Shown: in pieces, positions 1 through 9,215 of the stretch | Layout of the letters: each line of letters starts with the position of its first letter | How positions within the stretch are numbered: the stretch's first letter is position 1 | Program-made: the position numbers and the translations under genes | From: Lentisphaerae bacterium GWF2_50_93 | Lineage (GTDB): Bacteria; Verrucomicrobiota; Lentisphaeria; Victivallales; GWF2-50-93 | Assembly (NCBI GenBank): GCA_001804815.1 | Contig: MHBI01000118.1 | Span: forward strand, 51,191-115,190 | Direction: 5' to 3' | Length of the DNA: 64,000 nucleotides | Notes under the pieces: generated by a model | What the model was told of the DNA's origin: nothing | Database searches by the model: none | The model's input: the letters and a program-made list of their open reading frames with translations, nothing else

Positions 1-1952
1 AGGGTATAAGGTCTTCTCGGCTTGTCATCTATCTTGTTTTCCTCAAGTATCTTCTTGTACTGCTCTTCGGTGATCTTGCCGAGGAACTTGTCATTCGCAG
101 CAGCGCCGACCTTGCGTCTTTTCTGCGCGTCCAGATTATCGACCGGATCGACAAAATCCCTTTCATCTGCCAGCCCGGAACCGTTCACACTGACAAGAGG
201 CATTTCTTTCGAAATGATTGCTTCAATCTCCTCCCTAGCCATGGCTTTTACAGGCTTCAGCACCGAATTCCTCTGGACATCCCATGTCGGAATCCCTGCG
301 AGATCCGCAGCGACCACGTCTCCGGTCTGGATAGGACCTTTCGCAATTCTGAAACCGGTCGAATAATGGCCTCCGTACGGTTTTTCGGGAAACGGAAGAA
401 TACTCCTGCCTTCAGTAATTTCAGGATATAGGAAATCGCCACCGAGTACCTTATGTGCAATCGCAGTGTCATCATTTATCGTGTCCGTATCCGAATCCCA
501 GACATATTCCCAGACGTTGCCATACATGTCGCACAGGCCGTTCTCACCGGGAAGTCCTTCTCCAACGGCATGAGTCCCTCCAGAAGCCTTCAAACCGGCG
601 GGCGGCTTTCCGGCAGACTTCTTCCATTCGGCAACGGTCGGCAGACGGTATCCGTCGGCATCTTTCTTCCAGAAGACTGAAGGTCGCTTTCCCCATTCTT
701 CGCGGACAGCCCGGTTGATGGGACGGCGGAGCACTTCCTTGAATCCCGAATCCATAAAATAGCATGGCGTCCTTCCCTCCAACTCCGACAGTGCGTTGCA
801 GAATGTCACCGCATCGATCCAAGTGATGTCTGTGACCGGTTCCGCAGGACTGTGTGCCCGGTTGTCGGCCCTCATCGAACCCATGGCGCCATCGCGGACG
901 AACGAGTAGTTAATATCTCCGAGATCATAACAGTACTGGTTTGTCACGGCAGACCTCCATACCTTCATCCACTGCTGGTAGGTGATTTCGTTCTTTGAAA
1001 GATAGAATCCTTCGCCGGCCGGGATCATCGGAACATAATATGATGGAGACTTAGGTGCGTCCACTATCGCATCACAGCGGAATGCAGACCATTTCACCGC
1101 ATGCGGAGGTTTCAGGCTGGAATATACCTGCTCGGGTTTGCTGAGCTCGCGGCGGACAAGCCATCCCACTGCGGTCACATTTGAAAAATTCATTTTTGCG
1201 AACTTCGCAGTTGCCGGGTTGAAATCGATCTTGAACGGGGGCGCCGGATCATATTCCGCCCATTCTGACTCGAGAGGCTTCAGAACATAGGTCTTGCGGA
1301 GCAGTGATTCCCCTTCGTCCTTCTGCGTCACTGAGACATATTTCCCGAAAGAAGCCTTTGAGACATAGAACTTCTCCCCTTCCCTGACCACCCAGTGTGC
1401 GGAGTGGAACCCTCCGAAATACCTGGTGATGTGCACTGCGATTGAACTTTTTTTATCGAATGACACCGGATACTTGTCGCCGCCGTTCCAGAAATCTGGT
1501 TTCTTCCAGAACCACAGGGCATAGCTCTCGACAAGCTCGTTTGGCAGGTGTGGTGCAAGCCCCCCCATGAAGTTGAAGTCGTCCCTGAACTCATGGTTGC
1601 TGTTCATGTGCCCTTCGCTGATCGCGCGCTGGGGATTATTGACGGCATATATGACAAGTCCTCCGTACAGCTTCGCGCTCTTCTGGTCCAGATCATACCG
1701 GAGTGCAGTCGGGTTGAGAGGTTCTGGAAGGCTGAACGGCCAGAACGAGACTGTATCGTTTTCGGTCGTCCCGTTCTTGTCGCGGTCAACTGCGCCTTTC
1801 GCCTTTTCCGGACCCTTGCCACGGTAGAATATGTCACCGCTGCCCATGTCGTTTCCGTAATCGACTATCCGGACATTACGGCCTGATTCCGCCAGAGCTG
1901 TCAGCGAAAACAAGAAAATAAACACTGATGCATATTTTAAAAGATTATTCAT
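1..1952 (-). CDS. Secreted SUMF1 (FGE-sulfatase fold) protein, 3' end outside window
   Basis: Reading leftward from the ATG at 1952 the frame stays open to the window edge, so about 650 residues are visible and the C-terminus is missing. It starts with a signal peptide (MNNLLKYASVFIFLFSLTALA). The first ~330 residues match the N-terminal half of the protein at 4417-7053 (both have a W-K-K..D-F..GGDKYPV segment). A SUMF1/formylglycine-generating-enzyme fold follows, with EITYQQWMKVW, LPTVAEWKK, CDMYGNVWEYVWD and GHYSTGFRI. The paired active-site cysteines of true FGE are not seen in the usual C-terminal place, so a binding or structural role is more likely than sulfatase maturation. Last visible gene of a leftward operon; 17 nt separate it from the hydrolase upstream. 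Confidence 0.85.
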   Translation of the reverse strand, partial: MNNLLKYASVFIFLFSLTALAESGRNVRIVDYGNDMGSGDIFYRGKGPEKAKGAVDRDKNGTTENDTVSFWPFSLPEPLNPTALRYDLDQKSAKLYGGLVIYAVNNPQRAISEGHMNSNHEFRDDFNFMGGLAPHLPNELVESYALWFWKKPDFWNGGDKYPVSFDKKSSIAVHITRYFGGFHSAHWVVREGEKFYVSKASFGKYVSVTQKDEGESLLRKTYVLKPLESEWAEYDPAPPFKIDFNPATAKFAKMNFSNVTAVGWLVRRELSKPEQVYSSLKPPHAVKWSAFRCDAIVDAPKSPSYYVPMIPAGEGFYLSKNEITYQQWMKVWRSAVTNQYCYDLGDINYSFVRDGAMGSMRADNRAHSPAEPVTDITWIDAVTFCNALSELEGRTPCYFMDSGFKEVLRRPINRAVREEWGKRPSVFWKKDADGYRLPTVAEWKKSAGKPPAGLKASGGTHAVGEGLPGENGLCDMYGNVWEYVWDSDTDTINDDTAIAHKVLGGDFLYPEITEGRSILPFPEKPYGGHYSTGFRIAKGPIQTGDVVAADLAGIPTWDVQRNSVLKPVKAMAREEIEAIISKEMPLVSVNGSGLADERDFVDPVDNLDAQKRRKVGAAANDKFLGKITEEQYKKILEENKIDDKPRRPYT

Positions 1953-1969
1953 GACAGTTCTTATTTCGC

Positions 1970-4342
1970 CTACCATTTAAACACCTGCATCGAAAACGGC
2001 GGCAGCGACATTACAGCTCCGCTTTTGAAATCCTTCAGTTCCTTATCCTGTACCTTCACCTTCGGATCTCCGACCTCGAACTCATTGCCGTCTGAGATTT
2101 TGTCAGCCGTCAGCAGCCAGGACTTTACATCTGCCGCAGATCCGGAGAATTTCAACTGGACCGGCTGCGTACTTGAAGTGTCCAGATTGACAAGTATGAG
2201 CCCCTTTTTCTTCCCTTCGGAGAAAGCATAGCTCCATATTTTGGGATATTCCAGCCTGTTCAGCTCCCCCTTCTTGAATCCCGGGAAAGTTTTCCCTTCG
2301 GAGGAGAAGATAGGATTGGCACCACCCTGCACAGTTTCAAGCATGTCACCCATGATCACCCTGTTGGCTATTTCAAGCGCAAGGAAAGTCGGACGGAATC
2401 TTTCGGCGCCCTTCTTCTGGCTCAGCACAGCGCCCCAGAGCCGGACATTTCCAACACCTGGCGCTCCGTATTCCTTCTGGGTCAAAGTGAAGAAGTTCAG
2501 ATTCCTTATCCCGTAGTCGTGGAGAAGGAGCAGCATGCCGTTGATCACATTTAGGGAACCGCCAACCGAAGTCACCATCCTGTTCCTCGGTTCAAGCGGA
2601 GCTTTCCCTCCGGTTATATGATGGTTTATCTCATATACGGAAAACTCGATGCCTGTCTTTTTGCTGACTTCGCCCTGTTTAGCCATTCCTCTTTTAATAT
2701 AGGAAATACCGTATGCGTAGAGCCACGGGAACAGCTTCTCATCGGTTCCCAGCGCTTCGAGGTCTTCAGGCTCGAGGGAATGGAGTATGTACGGGGCTAC
2801 GGCGTATCGGTCGGCCGCAGGCGTGCTCTTGAGGATCTTCGCGCTCATCTCGGACTGTACATTTTGTCCGGCCGCATGAAATATGATATTGGGCTTATAA
2901 TAGGGGGATTTTTTCGCCCTGGAAAAGATGTCATTCCAGTAGTCCGGGCCGTTGTAGCCTCCGGCCATGAAAGGTCCGAAGGTGTTCCACGCCTCATTGC
3001 CGATTTCGATGTTTATCTTCATGCCCGATTCCGTCCACGGCTTAGGATGTCCCGAAGCAGCCCTGATTTTCCCATAACCCACTTCAGCCGGCGCTCCAAG
3101 GAATTCCATGAGCTTGTCAATCTCCTCGATGTCAAGCGTGCCAGGAACGCAGTACCATGCATCCGAACCGATGTGCTCCGCCAGCAGCAGAATATCGTTA
3201 ACGCCGTAGTCGATAGGATTCCTGCCCGTCTCAAGCCCGGCCTTCTCCCAGATATTGTTAGTTCCGCACATCCTGCGGAGAGGAGGCTGAAGGACATTGT
3301 CCATCGTATTGCCTCCCATCTGCAGGAAACGGATGCATCCCGGATTCAGCCTCTTCAGAATATTCACGGCATCATCCCTGAACGGTGTCGGATTGCTGTC
3401 GCCTTCCATCCACAGCTCGATATCGTCGACCAGCACTGAGCCGTTCTTTGCCTGCATCACAAAGGTAAGGTGCGGTTCGTCCTTCTCGTTCTTCGCCTCT
3501 GGAACCTTGTCCACCTTGATCTTCATCTCCTGCTGTTTCCATTCTTTCGCAAGTTCAGCCTTGACTCCCGGACCGAAGCTCGGACTGACTTCCAGCGAAG
3601 GGGAACCATCTTTTATCTTCGACCAGAAACGCAGATGCCAGATCCCGTTGGTCTCGCCGATCCTCTGGTATTGGGTGGAAAGACGGATGAATCCGTCCTC
3701 CTTCTGTCCGGTGCCTGCCAGCAGGCAGGAATTCCTCCCAAACGAGCCTGGAGGGATATCACCTGCCGCAAGAACGCTGTTCTTTCCCAGCCAGTATCCT
3801 TTGGAAGAAGGAAATGAGCCTTCATCGGAAATTATCTTTTCCACAAGTATACCGGCCTCGTTCCATACCGGCTTGTCTGCAGGCATTGTCAGGGGCTTTT
3901 CAAACTCGAAATAGACGCATTCCTGCGTCTCCCCCTTTTTCCATTCATGCGGAACGAGCTTTTTGGAGACATCCTTTATTCGTCCCTTCTGCCCCTTGGC
4001 CGGGCCCGAAAGAATCGTGAAATCTGCACCCCTGTAAATATTCTCCCAGCCTTTATCCTTCGAAGGAGCATAGAAAGTGGTGGCACCGTTGGCATCCTGG
4101 TAGGAGCCTCTGTGGCACTGGCGATAACTCGTACCTTCGAAATTCTTCACCGCCCGCATCTTCAGCATCGGGGAAGAGTAGTAATTGTCGTCACCAATGT
4201 TAATTCCCAACCGGCTTACGTCCTTCACTTTGATCTCATCCTTGATCTCAATGATAGTGGGTTCCTGGGAGAAAAGCACGTTGCAAATTCCCGTAATCAT
4301 GGCGAATGACGCCGCAGATTTAGCTAATTTTTCAATATTCAT
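1970..4342 (-). CDS. Secreted glycoside hydrolase, clan GH-A-like (GH51/GH39 style)
   Basis: 790 residues with a signal peptide (MNIEKLAKSAASFAMITGIC). Residues ~180-315 look like a CBM4/9-type beta-sandwich, ending in GSVLVDDIELW. A TIM-barrel region follows: INIEIGNEAW carries the Asn-Glu pair typical of a clan GH-A acid/base (Glu450), and FSVYEINHH (Glu571) is a plausible nucleophile. The C-terminal ~100 residues look like the small beta-domain of arabinofuranosidase-like enzymes. The exact GH family and substrate are not assigned. It lies between two SUMF1-fold proteins (74 nt and 17 nt gaps) in the operon headed by the prepilin-like gene, suggesting a secreted polysaccharide enzyme expressed with its partners. 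The long plus-strand frames opposite it are shadows. Confidence 0.8.
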   Translation of the reverse strand: MNIEKLAKSAASFAMITGICNVLFSQEPTIIEIKDEIKVKDVSRLGINIGDDNYYSSPMLKMRAVKNFEGTSYRQCHRGSYQDANGATTFYAPSKDKGWENIYRGADFTILSGPAKGQKGRIKDVSKKLVPHEWKKGETQECVYFEFEKPLTMPADKPVWNEAGILVEKIISDEGSFPSSKGYWLGKNSVLAAGDIPPGSFGRNSCLLAGTGQKEDGFIRLSTQYQRIGETNGIWHLRFWSKIKDGSPSLEVSPSFGPGVKAELAKEWKQQEMKIKVDKVPEAKNEKDEPHLTFVMQAKNGSVLVDDIELWMEGDSNPTPFRDDAVNILKRLNPGCIRFLQMGGNTMDNVLQPPLRRMCGTNNIWEKAGLETGRNPIDYGVNDILLLAEHIGSDAWYCVPGTLDIEEIDKLMEFLGAPAEVGYGKIRAASGHPKPWTESGMKINIEIGNEAWNTFGPFMAGGYNGPDYWNDIFSRAKKSPYYKPNIIFHAAGQNVQSEMSAKILKSTPAADRYAVAPYILHSLEPEDLEALGTDEKLFPWLYAYGISYIKRGMAKQGEVSKKTGIEFSVYEINHHITGGKAPLEPRNRMVTSVGGSLNVINGMLLLLHDYGIRNLNFFTLTQKEYGAPGVGNVRLWGAVLSQKKGAERFRPTFLALEIANRVIMGDMLETVQGGANPIFSSEGKTFPGFKKGELNRLEYPKIWSYAFSEGKKKGLILVNLDTSSTQPVQLKFSGSAADVKSWLLTADKISDGNEFEVGDPKVKVQDKELKDFKSGAVMSLPPFSMQVFKW

Positions 4343-4416
4343 TTTCCGAGCCTTTCAAAATCCGAAGAATGGTCCGATTATATCTTTCATCGTGCAATCT
4401 CTTTCCTTCTTGACAG

Positions 4417-7053
4417 TCATGGAGCGGACACTGCGTTCCTGACCACCCGGAATCCCAGTTCCGGCACGGCCACGCCATTGCTGATCCAGTCCCAAGCCCC
4501 CTTCATAGGTGTCTTCCCCAGTGTCTTTGGGGATTTGTCATCTGACCGGAAACTTCCGCCACGCGCCTCCAGATTGAAGAACATGCCGGTCTTGGGATTC
4601 GGTGTTTTAGCCTTGGCAATCGCCCATTCAAAGACGTTGCCCGAGAGATCATGAAAACCAATGCCAGTTGCTTTCATCTTTCCCACAGGATGCGTCCTGT
4701 CATTGCTGTTGCCGGCGTACCACGCGGTTGCCGGATCAAAGCTCTCGCCGGAAGGATACTTGCCGGCACCGCACATCGCGCTCCACTCATCTGTCATGGG
4801 AAGACGGTAGCCGTCCGCCGTTTCATCCATGTAGAACAGGAACTTCGGCAGGATCTTGTGAGTCCCCCCGTCTCTTGTACTACCTTCCGTCCATTGGTAG
4901 CTGATTACGCGGAACGGATCGACAATCTTCAATGGTTGGGTCCTGGCCTCGTCCAGATAATAGCATGGCTTATAACCCTTCATCTCAGAAAGGGCGTTGC
5001 ACCAGACTGCGGCGTCAAGCAGGCCGACGCAGGTCACCGGCTCCTCCTGCGAATGACTGGCAGGCTCCGAATCCCAGGCCATGCTGCCCATGTCCCCATC
5101 CCAGCTGAAGCGGTAGCCGCTGACTTCCGCCCACTGGAACACTTTCCTCCACTGCGCATAGGAAACTTCCATCTTGCCACCCTCAAAGGCACCCATCTTC
5201 AACATTTCAATACTTGGAGCCAGAGCTTTTATGTCGGCAGGCTTAGCCGGAGGAATGATCTGCTCGGACTCGAATGTCCATGCCGGCGCCTTCCCATCCA
5301 GCTCCCAGACGCCAGCTTTTGCCGATATGCCTTTTGGCAACACTGACAGTCCGCCGCCCTCATGGCGCACGGGACGGAAACCGATCGCGTAATGCCCGCG
5401 CGAAGGAATTTCCCCGGAAGGAAGCGCGGAAACCTCTGAAACAACTGCCGGATAACGGTAATCTCCACCGAGAACAGTTCTCGTGCGCTCCTTCGTCATG
5501 TCGCAGACATTGCCTAGACGGTCCCATATGTATTCCCAGGCGTTGCCTATGAGATCGTGGAATCCTGAGACCGAGGCCGGCGAGGTGCCAGTCTCATGAG
5601 TTCTTCCTCCGCTGTTAGCACTGGTCCACGCCTTATCTGCATCAGGGACGCCTTTCAGCCATTCGTCGGATGTAGGCAGGCGATAGCCATCGGCATCCCA
5701 TTTCACATGGACTGCCGGCGGAATGAGCGATTTGCCGATATCCGTGCCATCACGTGAGACGCGCAGGATTTTCTTAAACTCAGGATCGGCGTAATAGCAG
5801 GGAGTCCTGCCCTCGTATTCCGACAGGGCGTTGCACCACACGACCGCATCGTGCCAGGTGATGCCGGTTACTGGTTCCCTCTGGCTGTGTTCCCCACCGT
5901 CAGCCAGCATGCTGCCCATGTTGCCGTCGCGGTCGAATGCGAAACTGCGGTGCATGCAGTAGGCATTGCGCTGGCCCCATTTCCATATCCGGCGCCACTG
6001 CTCGTAGCTGACTTCCGTCTTTGCCATATAGAGCCCGTTTCTGCCCGTTGTCTTCTCAATCTTCTGCATCGGGATATTCCAGCCTGTCTGCAATTCCACC
6101 GGCCGGTTTACTACGGCATCCATTCCGAAGCCATACCACTTGCACCAGAGTTCGGCATTCTCAATCGTGTTCTTGCATATCATCCAGCCGGCCGCCCGGA
6201 CGTCCTTGAACTCGTGCGGCTCAAACATCGCCTCCTTGTGGTTGAACTCAAAATCCCAGGGGCCTTTGGGATTGTATTTAGTCCACTTCACCTTCATCGG
6301 AGAAACTTCGATAAGCGTCTGCTGTATCGGCTCAAACGCTGGCTCGGCGACATAGAACTGGGCGCCGTCCTGCACCACGAGATGCACGGTTTCCCAGCCG
6401 CCCCACTTCTCGCGGGGCACGACCGCGATCTGCTGGTTCGCATATGTGTCGACACATGGCCTGGCATCTTTCGGAATCTTGCCTTCTGCAATGCGCCTCC
6501 TGGCCTGCTCCTCGTTCACCGGATAGGTACGGGACAGGAACACTGCCACGCGGCTGTTTCCATCAAACGTAACCGGATATTTGTCGCCGCCGTTGATGAA
6601 ATCCTCCTTTTTCCATATCCAGACGCCAACAGCCTTCAAACGGTTGTTTGGCGTTTCCAAGGCTGCCCCCATGAAGTTGAGATCGTCATAGCCCTCGTGA
6701 TCAACGTTCGAGCCTCCCTCAGACCATGTATACTTGTTGGTCGGATTGTCCCAGCAATGGGTCTTCATGCCGCCGTAGAACCGGGTATTGTTGCCCTTCG
6801 TGTTGTAGTCGGCTGAGACCATGCTGAGCGGCATGGTCATGCTGAATGGCTGGCCGTTGATGAACTCACCCTCGGCAATCTTGCTCCTCTCCGGCTTCTT
6901 GGCCTCGTCAATCCCGGACCTGTATGGAGGTATCCCGACTGCATACCAGAAGAGATTGTCCCCAAAATCAACTACCGGGCAGTTTTGGGAAAATGCCTGC
7001 AAGAACGGAACAGTGAGCAGGAAAAAGATAATTGACAGCATGTTTCTTTTCAT
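4417..7053 (-). CDS. Secreted protein with two tandem SUMF1 (FGE-fold) domains
   Basis: 878 residues with a signal peptide (MKRNMLSIIFFLLTVPFLQAFSQ) and ribosome site AAAGGA before the ATG. Residues ~25-330 are a domain shared with the protein at 1-1952. Two SUMF1-fold domains follow, ~335-600 (KTEVSYEQWRRIW ... LIGNAWEYIWD ... GHYAIGFRPV) and ~620-875 (KMEVSYAQWRKVF ... LSGNVFEWAI ... ARGGSFRSDDKSP ... ELGFRVV). Where a catalytic FGE has cysteines after the RGGSF motif, this protein has Arg-Ser-Asp-Asp, so formylglycine-generating activity is unlikely. Second gene of the leftward operon, 52 nt after the prepilin-like gene. Duplicated non-catalytic SUMF1 modules suggest ligand binding or assembly at the cell surface; this is inference. 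Confidence 0.85.
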   Translation of the reverse strand: MKRNMLSIIFFLLTVPFLQAFSQNCPVVDFGDNLFWYAVGIPPYRSGIDEAKKPERSKIAEGEFINGQPFSMTMPLSMVSADYNTKGNNTRFYGGMKTHCWDNPTNKYTWSEGGSNVDHEGYDDLNFMGAALETPNNRLKAVGVWIWKKEDFINGGDKYPVTFDGNSRVAVFLSRTYPVNEEQARRRIAEGKIPKDARPCVDTYANQQIAVVPREKWGGWETVHLVVQDGAQFYVAEPAFEPIQQTLIEVSPMKVKWTKYNPKGPWDFEFNHKEAMFEPHEFKDVRAAGWMICKNTIENAELWCKWYGFGMDAVVNRPVELQTGWNIPMQKIEKTTGRNGLYMAKTEVSYEQWRRIWKWGQRNAYCMHRSFAFDRDGNMGSMLADGGEHSQREPVTGITWHDAVVWCNALSEYEGRTPCYYADPEFKKILRVSRDGTDIGKSLIPPAVHVKWDADGYRLPTSDEWLKGVPDADKAWTSANSGGRTHETGTSPASVSGFHDLIGNAWEYIWDRLGNVCDMTKERTRTVLGGDYRYPAVVSEVSALPSGEIPSRGHYAIGFRPVRHEGGGLSVLPKGISAKAGVWELDGKAPAWTFESEQIIPPAKPADIKALAPSIEMLKMGAFEGGKMEVSYAQWRKVFQWAEVSGYRFSWDGDMGSMAWDSEPASHSQEEPVTCVGLLDAAVWCNALSEMKGYKPCYYLDEARTQPLKIVDPFRVISYQWTEGSTRDGGTHKILPKFLFYMDETADGYRLPMTDEWSAMCGAGKYPSGESFDPATAWYAGNSNDRTHPVGKMKATGIGFHDLSGNVFEWAIAKAKTPNPKTGMFFNLEARGGSFRSDDKSPKTLGKTPMKGAWDWISNGVAVPELGFRVVRNAVSAP

Positions 7054-7105
7054 ATTATTCCTTTATTGAATGTTCTGTTAAACAAGGAGGAGACCTCCAA
7101 GAAAT

Positions 7106-7900
7106 CTATCTTGGCCACCAAAAGCTGAAATCTATGGAATAAGGTGAACCTACGCTCCTCCAACCTCTCTGCATTGGCGCACTGACAAGATACTTGTACG
7201 GCGCATCGACATGGCCGTCATAGAAAAGCACGACGGGTTTTTTACTGTGCCTGTAGGCCATCAGTTTGAACTGAGGGTAATTATCGATGTCAGTAGGGGA
7301 AGGTCCGACTCCCGCCTGCTCAAGTCCGCTGGGGAAACCATATACGGGAGGCGGTCCGTTCAGGTTCTTGTTTATCACGGCATCTCCTGCGATGACGAGG
7401 TCGGAAAGGCTGCCGACGCTGGGATAGGTCGCCGATATTGTCTTCCTGAACCTTGACAGGGCGAAAGTAGTATACCCCGTAATATCATCTGTGAAATAGT
7501 TGCATGACAGATATGCAGTCGAATAGTGCCATCCCTGCCCCTCAGGGTCATTCGTCGCAGTCCTGACCGAAGGACAGAAATACTCGTTGCCGAATTCCTT
7601 GCAATAGCCGGCGTCTATGAGAGGCCTGTTTATCCCGAATATAGTACTGTAGAAACACATATATCCGCTATGGTCTGTTTCGTAGAGCATGATAAAGACA
7701 CCAAGCTGCTTCTGGTTGCTCCTGCAGGAAGCTTCGCGCGCCATTTCCTTGGCATTCTGAAGAGCTGGCAGAAGCAGGGATGCCAGGATTGCGATGATCG
7801 CAATCACTACCAGCAGTTCTATAAGGGTGAAGACATTTGCAATATGCGTTTTCCGGCTTGTCCGATCTTGCACATCAGCAGGCATGAAGATTATCCCCAT
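7106..7900 (-). CDS. Prepilin-type N-terminal cleavage/methylation protein with H-X9-DG motif
   Basis: 264 residues from the ATG at 7900, chosen because AGAGGTG lies 4 nt upstream; an upstream in-frame start exists. A basic leader is followed by FTLIELLVVIAIIAIL, the type IV pilin/type II pseudopilin helix with Glu at +5. The residue before Phe is Val rather than the usual Gly. The C-terminus has RHSKKPVVLFYDG, the H-X9-DG processing-associated motif of the Planctomycetes/Lentisphaerota prepilin-like family. First gene of the leftward CAZyme operon, divergent from the GntR-type regulator at 8021. The same regulator/prepilin/hydrolase combination recurs at 54.6-59.7 kb. It probably forms part of a cell-envelope or pseudopilus structure; direct function unknown. 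Confidence 0.88.
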   Translation of the reverse strand: MGIIFMPADVQDRTSRKTHIANVFTLIELLVVIAIIAILASLLLPALQNAKEMAREASCRSNQKQLGVFIMLYETDHSGYMCFYSTIFGINRPLIDAGYCKEFGNEYFCPSVRTATNDPEGQGWHYSTAYLSCNYFTDDITGYTTFALSRFRKTISATYPSVGSLSDLVIAGDAVINKNLNGPPPVYGFPSGLEQAGVGPSPTDIDNYPQFKLMAYRHSKKPVVLFYDGHVDAPYKYLVSAPMQRGWRSVGSPYSIDFSFWWPR

Positions 7901-7929
7901 AAGGCACCTCTTATTTTTATGTCTGGTTA

Positions 7930-8008
7930 AATAATACAACTTTATTTATTAAAAGTCAATAATACAGCTTGTAAATTATTTAATATTGTATATTATTTTA
8001 GTACAAGT
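7930..8008. promoter_or_regulatory. Candidate operator/promoter region between divergent genes
   Basis: This AT-rich divergent intergenic stretch has a direct repeat AATAATACA at 7930 and 7958 (28 bp apart) and an inverted pair CTTGTA (7968-7973) / TACAAG (8002-8007). It lies between the GntR-type regulator and the operon it probably controls, so autoregulatory operator sites are plausible. No experimentally defined box was recognised. Confidence 0.3.
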
Positions 8009-8020
8009 TAAGGAAATATA

Positions 8021-9094
8021 ATGACAAAATCAAGCAGGCACGCATCACTGAAGGAATATCTCGTGAACTCGATCGTGGGCGAGATGCTTGAGAGCAGTGC
8101 GGCCGGGAAGGATGAAATACCCTCGGAACACCAGCTCTGCGAACGCTTCAACGTGAGCAGGAACACTGTCAGGCGCGCGCTGCTGGCAATTTCCGAACAG
8201 GGGTTCATCGAGTCCAGGCATGGAAGCGGATGGAAGATAGTCAGGAAAAGCGACGGCAAGCTGAAGAAGATGGCGGTGATTGGCAATGCCGAGATGCCGA
8301 TAGTGGGACAGACCGGCAGGGAGATATTGAAACTTTCCTTGAATTCGGCGTTCGCCTGCGAGTTCATTCCATTGAACGTCCAGAGACTTGATACCTTCAA
8401 GGGGAACATGAACCTTTCAGGCCTGTCTGGCATGATCGTGCTGAGCGGTACAAGCATGCATGAGAATCTGGTCTGTGAACTCCGCACGGGAAAAATACCT
8501 TATATATACGGCTTCTACTGCGGCTGTGAAGGTGGTTTCAGCTCAGTGTCGGTCGACCATGGCGAATGCGTAAGATCCCTGTTCAGAAAAATGCAGGCGT
8601 CCGGAAATAGGCGGATTGCCTTCTTCAACAGGGACATCCCTGCAGATCCAAGCTTTAAAACAAGGGCCGACACCTACCTGCGGACCTGCATGGAAACAGG
8701 ATCCCAGAATCTCCTCCTCACGGTGGAAGAGGATTTCTGGATGCATGACCGGAAAATCGAAAACACATTGGATTTCATCAGAGTTTCAGGCGTCGACTCC
8801 ATTATCTGCACAACCCTCATGGTGGCCTCCGAGCTTGTATATATCCTCGCGAGGAATTCAATCAGGGTTCCGCAGAACTTATCAGTGGCAGGGATTGGAA
8901 ATGACTATTACTTTCCGCAGTTCGTCAGACATGCAGGACTCTCAGGAATAACACGCATGGAGTTCAACCTGAAAATCATTGCGAAGAAGCTGTTCGAAAT
9001 GATTGCCGGCACAATAAATGGCGCTGATACCTCGGAAGGCATCACCCTCACTGAACCTAAATTCGTGGACGACGGAACCATCGACAAGAAGTAA
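8021..9094 (+). CDS. GntR-family regulator with LacI-type ligand-binding domain
   Basis: 357 residues, started at the ATG preceded by AGGAAAT. Residues ~5-75 are a GntR winged helix-turn-helix (EIPSEHQLCERFNVSRNTVR, then a wing ending RHGSGWKI). Residues ~85-340 resemble a LacI/periplasmic-binding sensor, including a VDSIICTTLMVASELVYILA segment and the late SVAGIGNDYY motif. Such GntR-LacI hybrids usually respond to sugars. It is divergent from the prepilin/SUMF1/hydrolase operon and is its likely regulator. A second member of the same architecture is at 54631. Confidence 0.88.
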   Translation: MTKSSRHASLKEYLVNSIVGEMLESSAAGKDEIPSEHQLCERFNVSRNTVRRALLAISEQGFIESRHGSGWKIVRKSDGKLKKMAVIGNAEMPIVGQTGREILKLSLNSAFACEFIPLNVQRLDTFKGNMNLSGLSGMIVLSGTSMHENLVCELRTGKIPYIYGFYCGCEGGFSSVSVDHGECVRSLFRKMQASGNRRIAFFNRDIPADPSFKTRADTYLRTCMETGSQNLLLTVEEDFWMHDRKIENTLDFIRVSGVDSIICTTLMVASELVYILARNSIRVPQNLSVAGIGNDYYFPQFVRHAGLSGITRMEFNLKIIAKKLFEMIAGTINGADTSEGITLTEPKFVDDGTIDKK

Positions 9095-9095
9095 A

Positions 9096-9131
9096 CATTC
9101 ACTGACCTATGTTGGTCCGGTGAATCTTTAC
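9096..9131 (+). terminator. Imperfect hairpin after the regulator gene
   Basis: ATTCACTGACC and GGTCCGGTGAAT form an imperfect stem around a short loop directly after the regulator's stop codon. There is no clear T-run, so this is only a candidate terminator. Confidence 0.3.
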
Positions 9132-9215
9132 ATCTAATGAAATGCAAAATCAACAGTTTTATATTTTTTGTACGGATTAAGTAAACGACATAGTTTGCTG
9201 AATACGTACGACTGC

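Noticed and set aside
2618..3439. Long plus-strand open frames opposite the hydrolase, the SUMF1 gene (5851-6816), a sulfatase (9399-10268) and the VIT/VWA gene (19091-20305)
   Set aside because: They mirror genes with clear families on the other strand, have no ribosome sites or recognisable motifs, and arise from the codon bias of the true genes.
1..7053. Calling the SUMF1-fold proteins sulfatase-maturating FGE enzymes
   Set aside because: The expected cysteine pair after the RGGSF-like motif is absent in the visible sequence.
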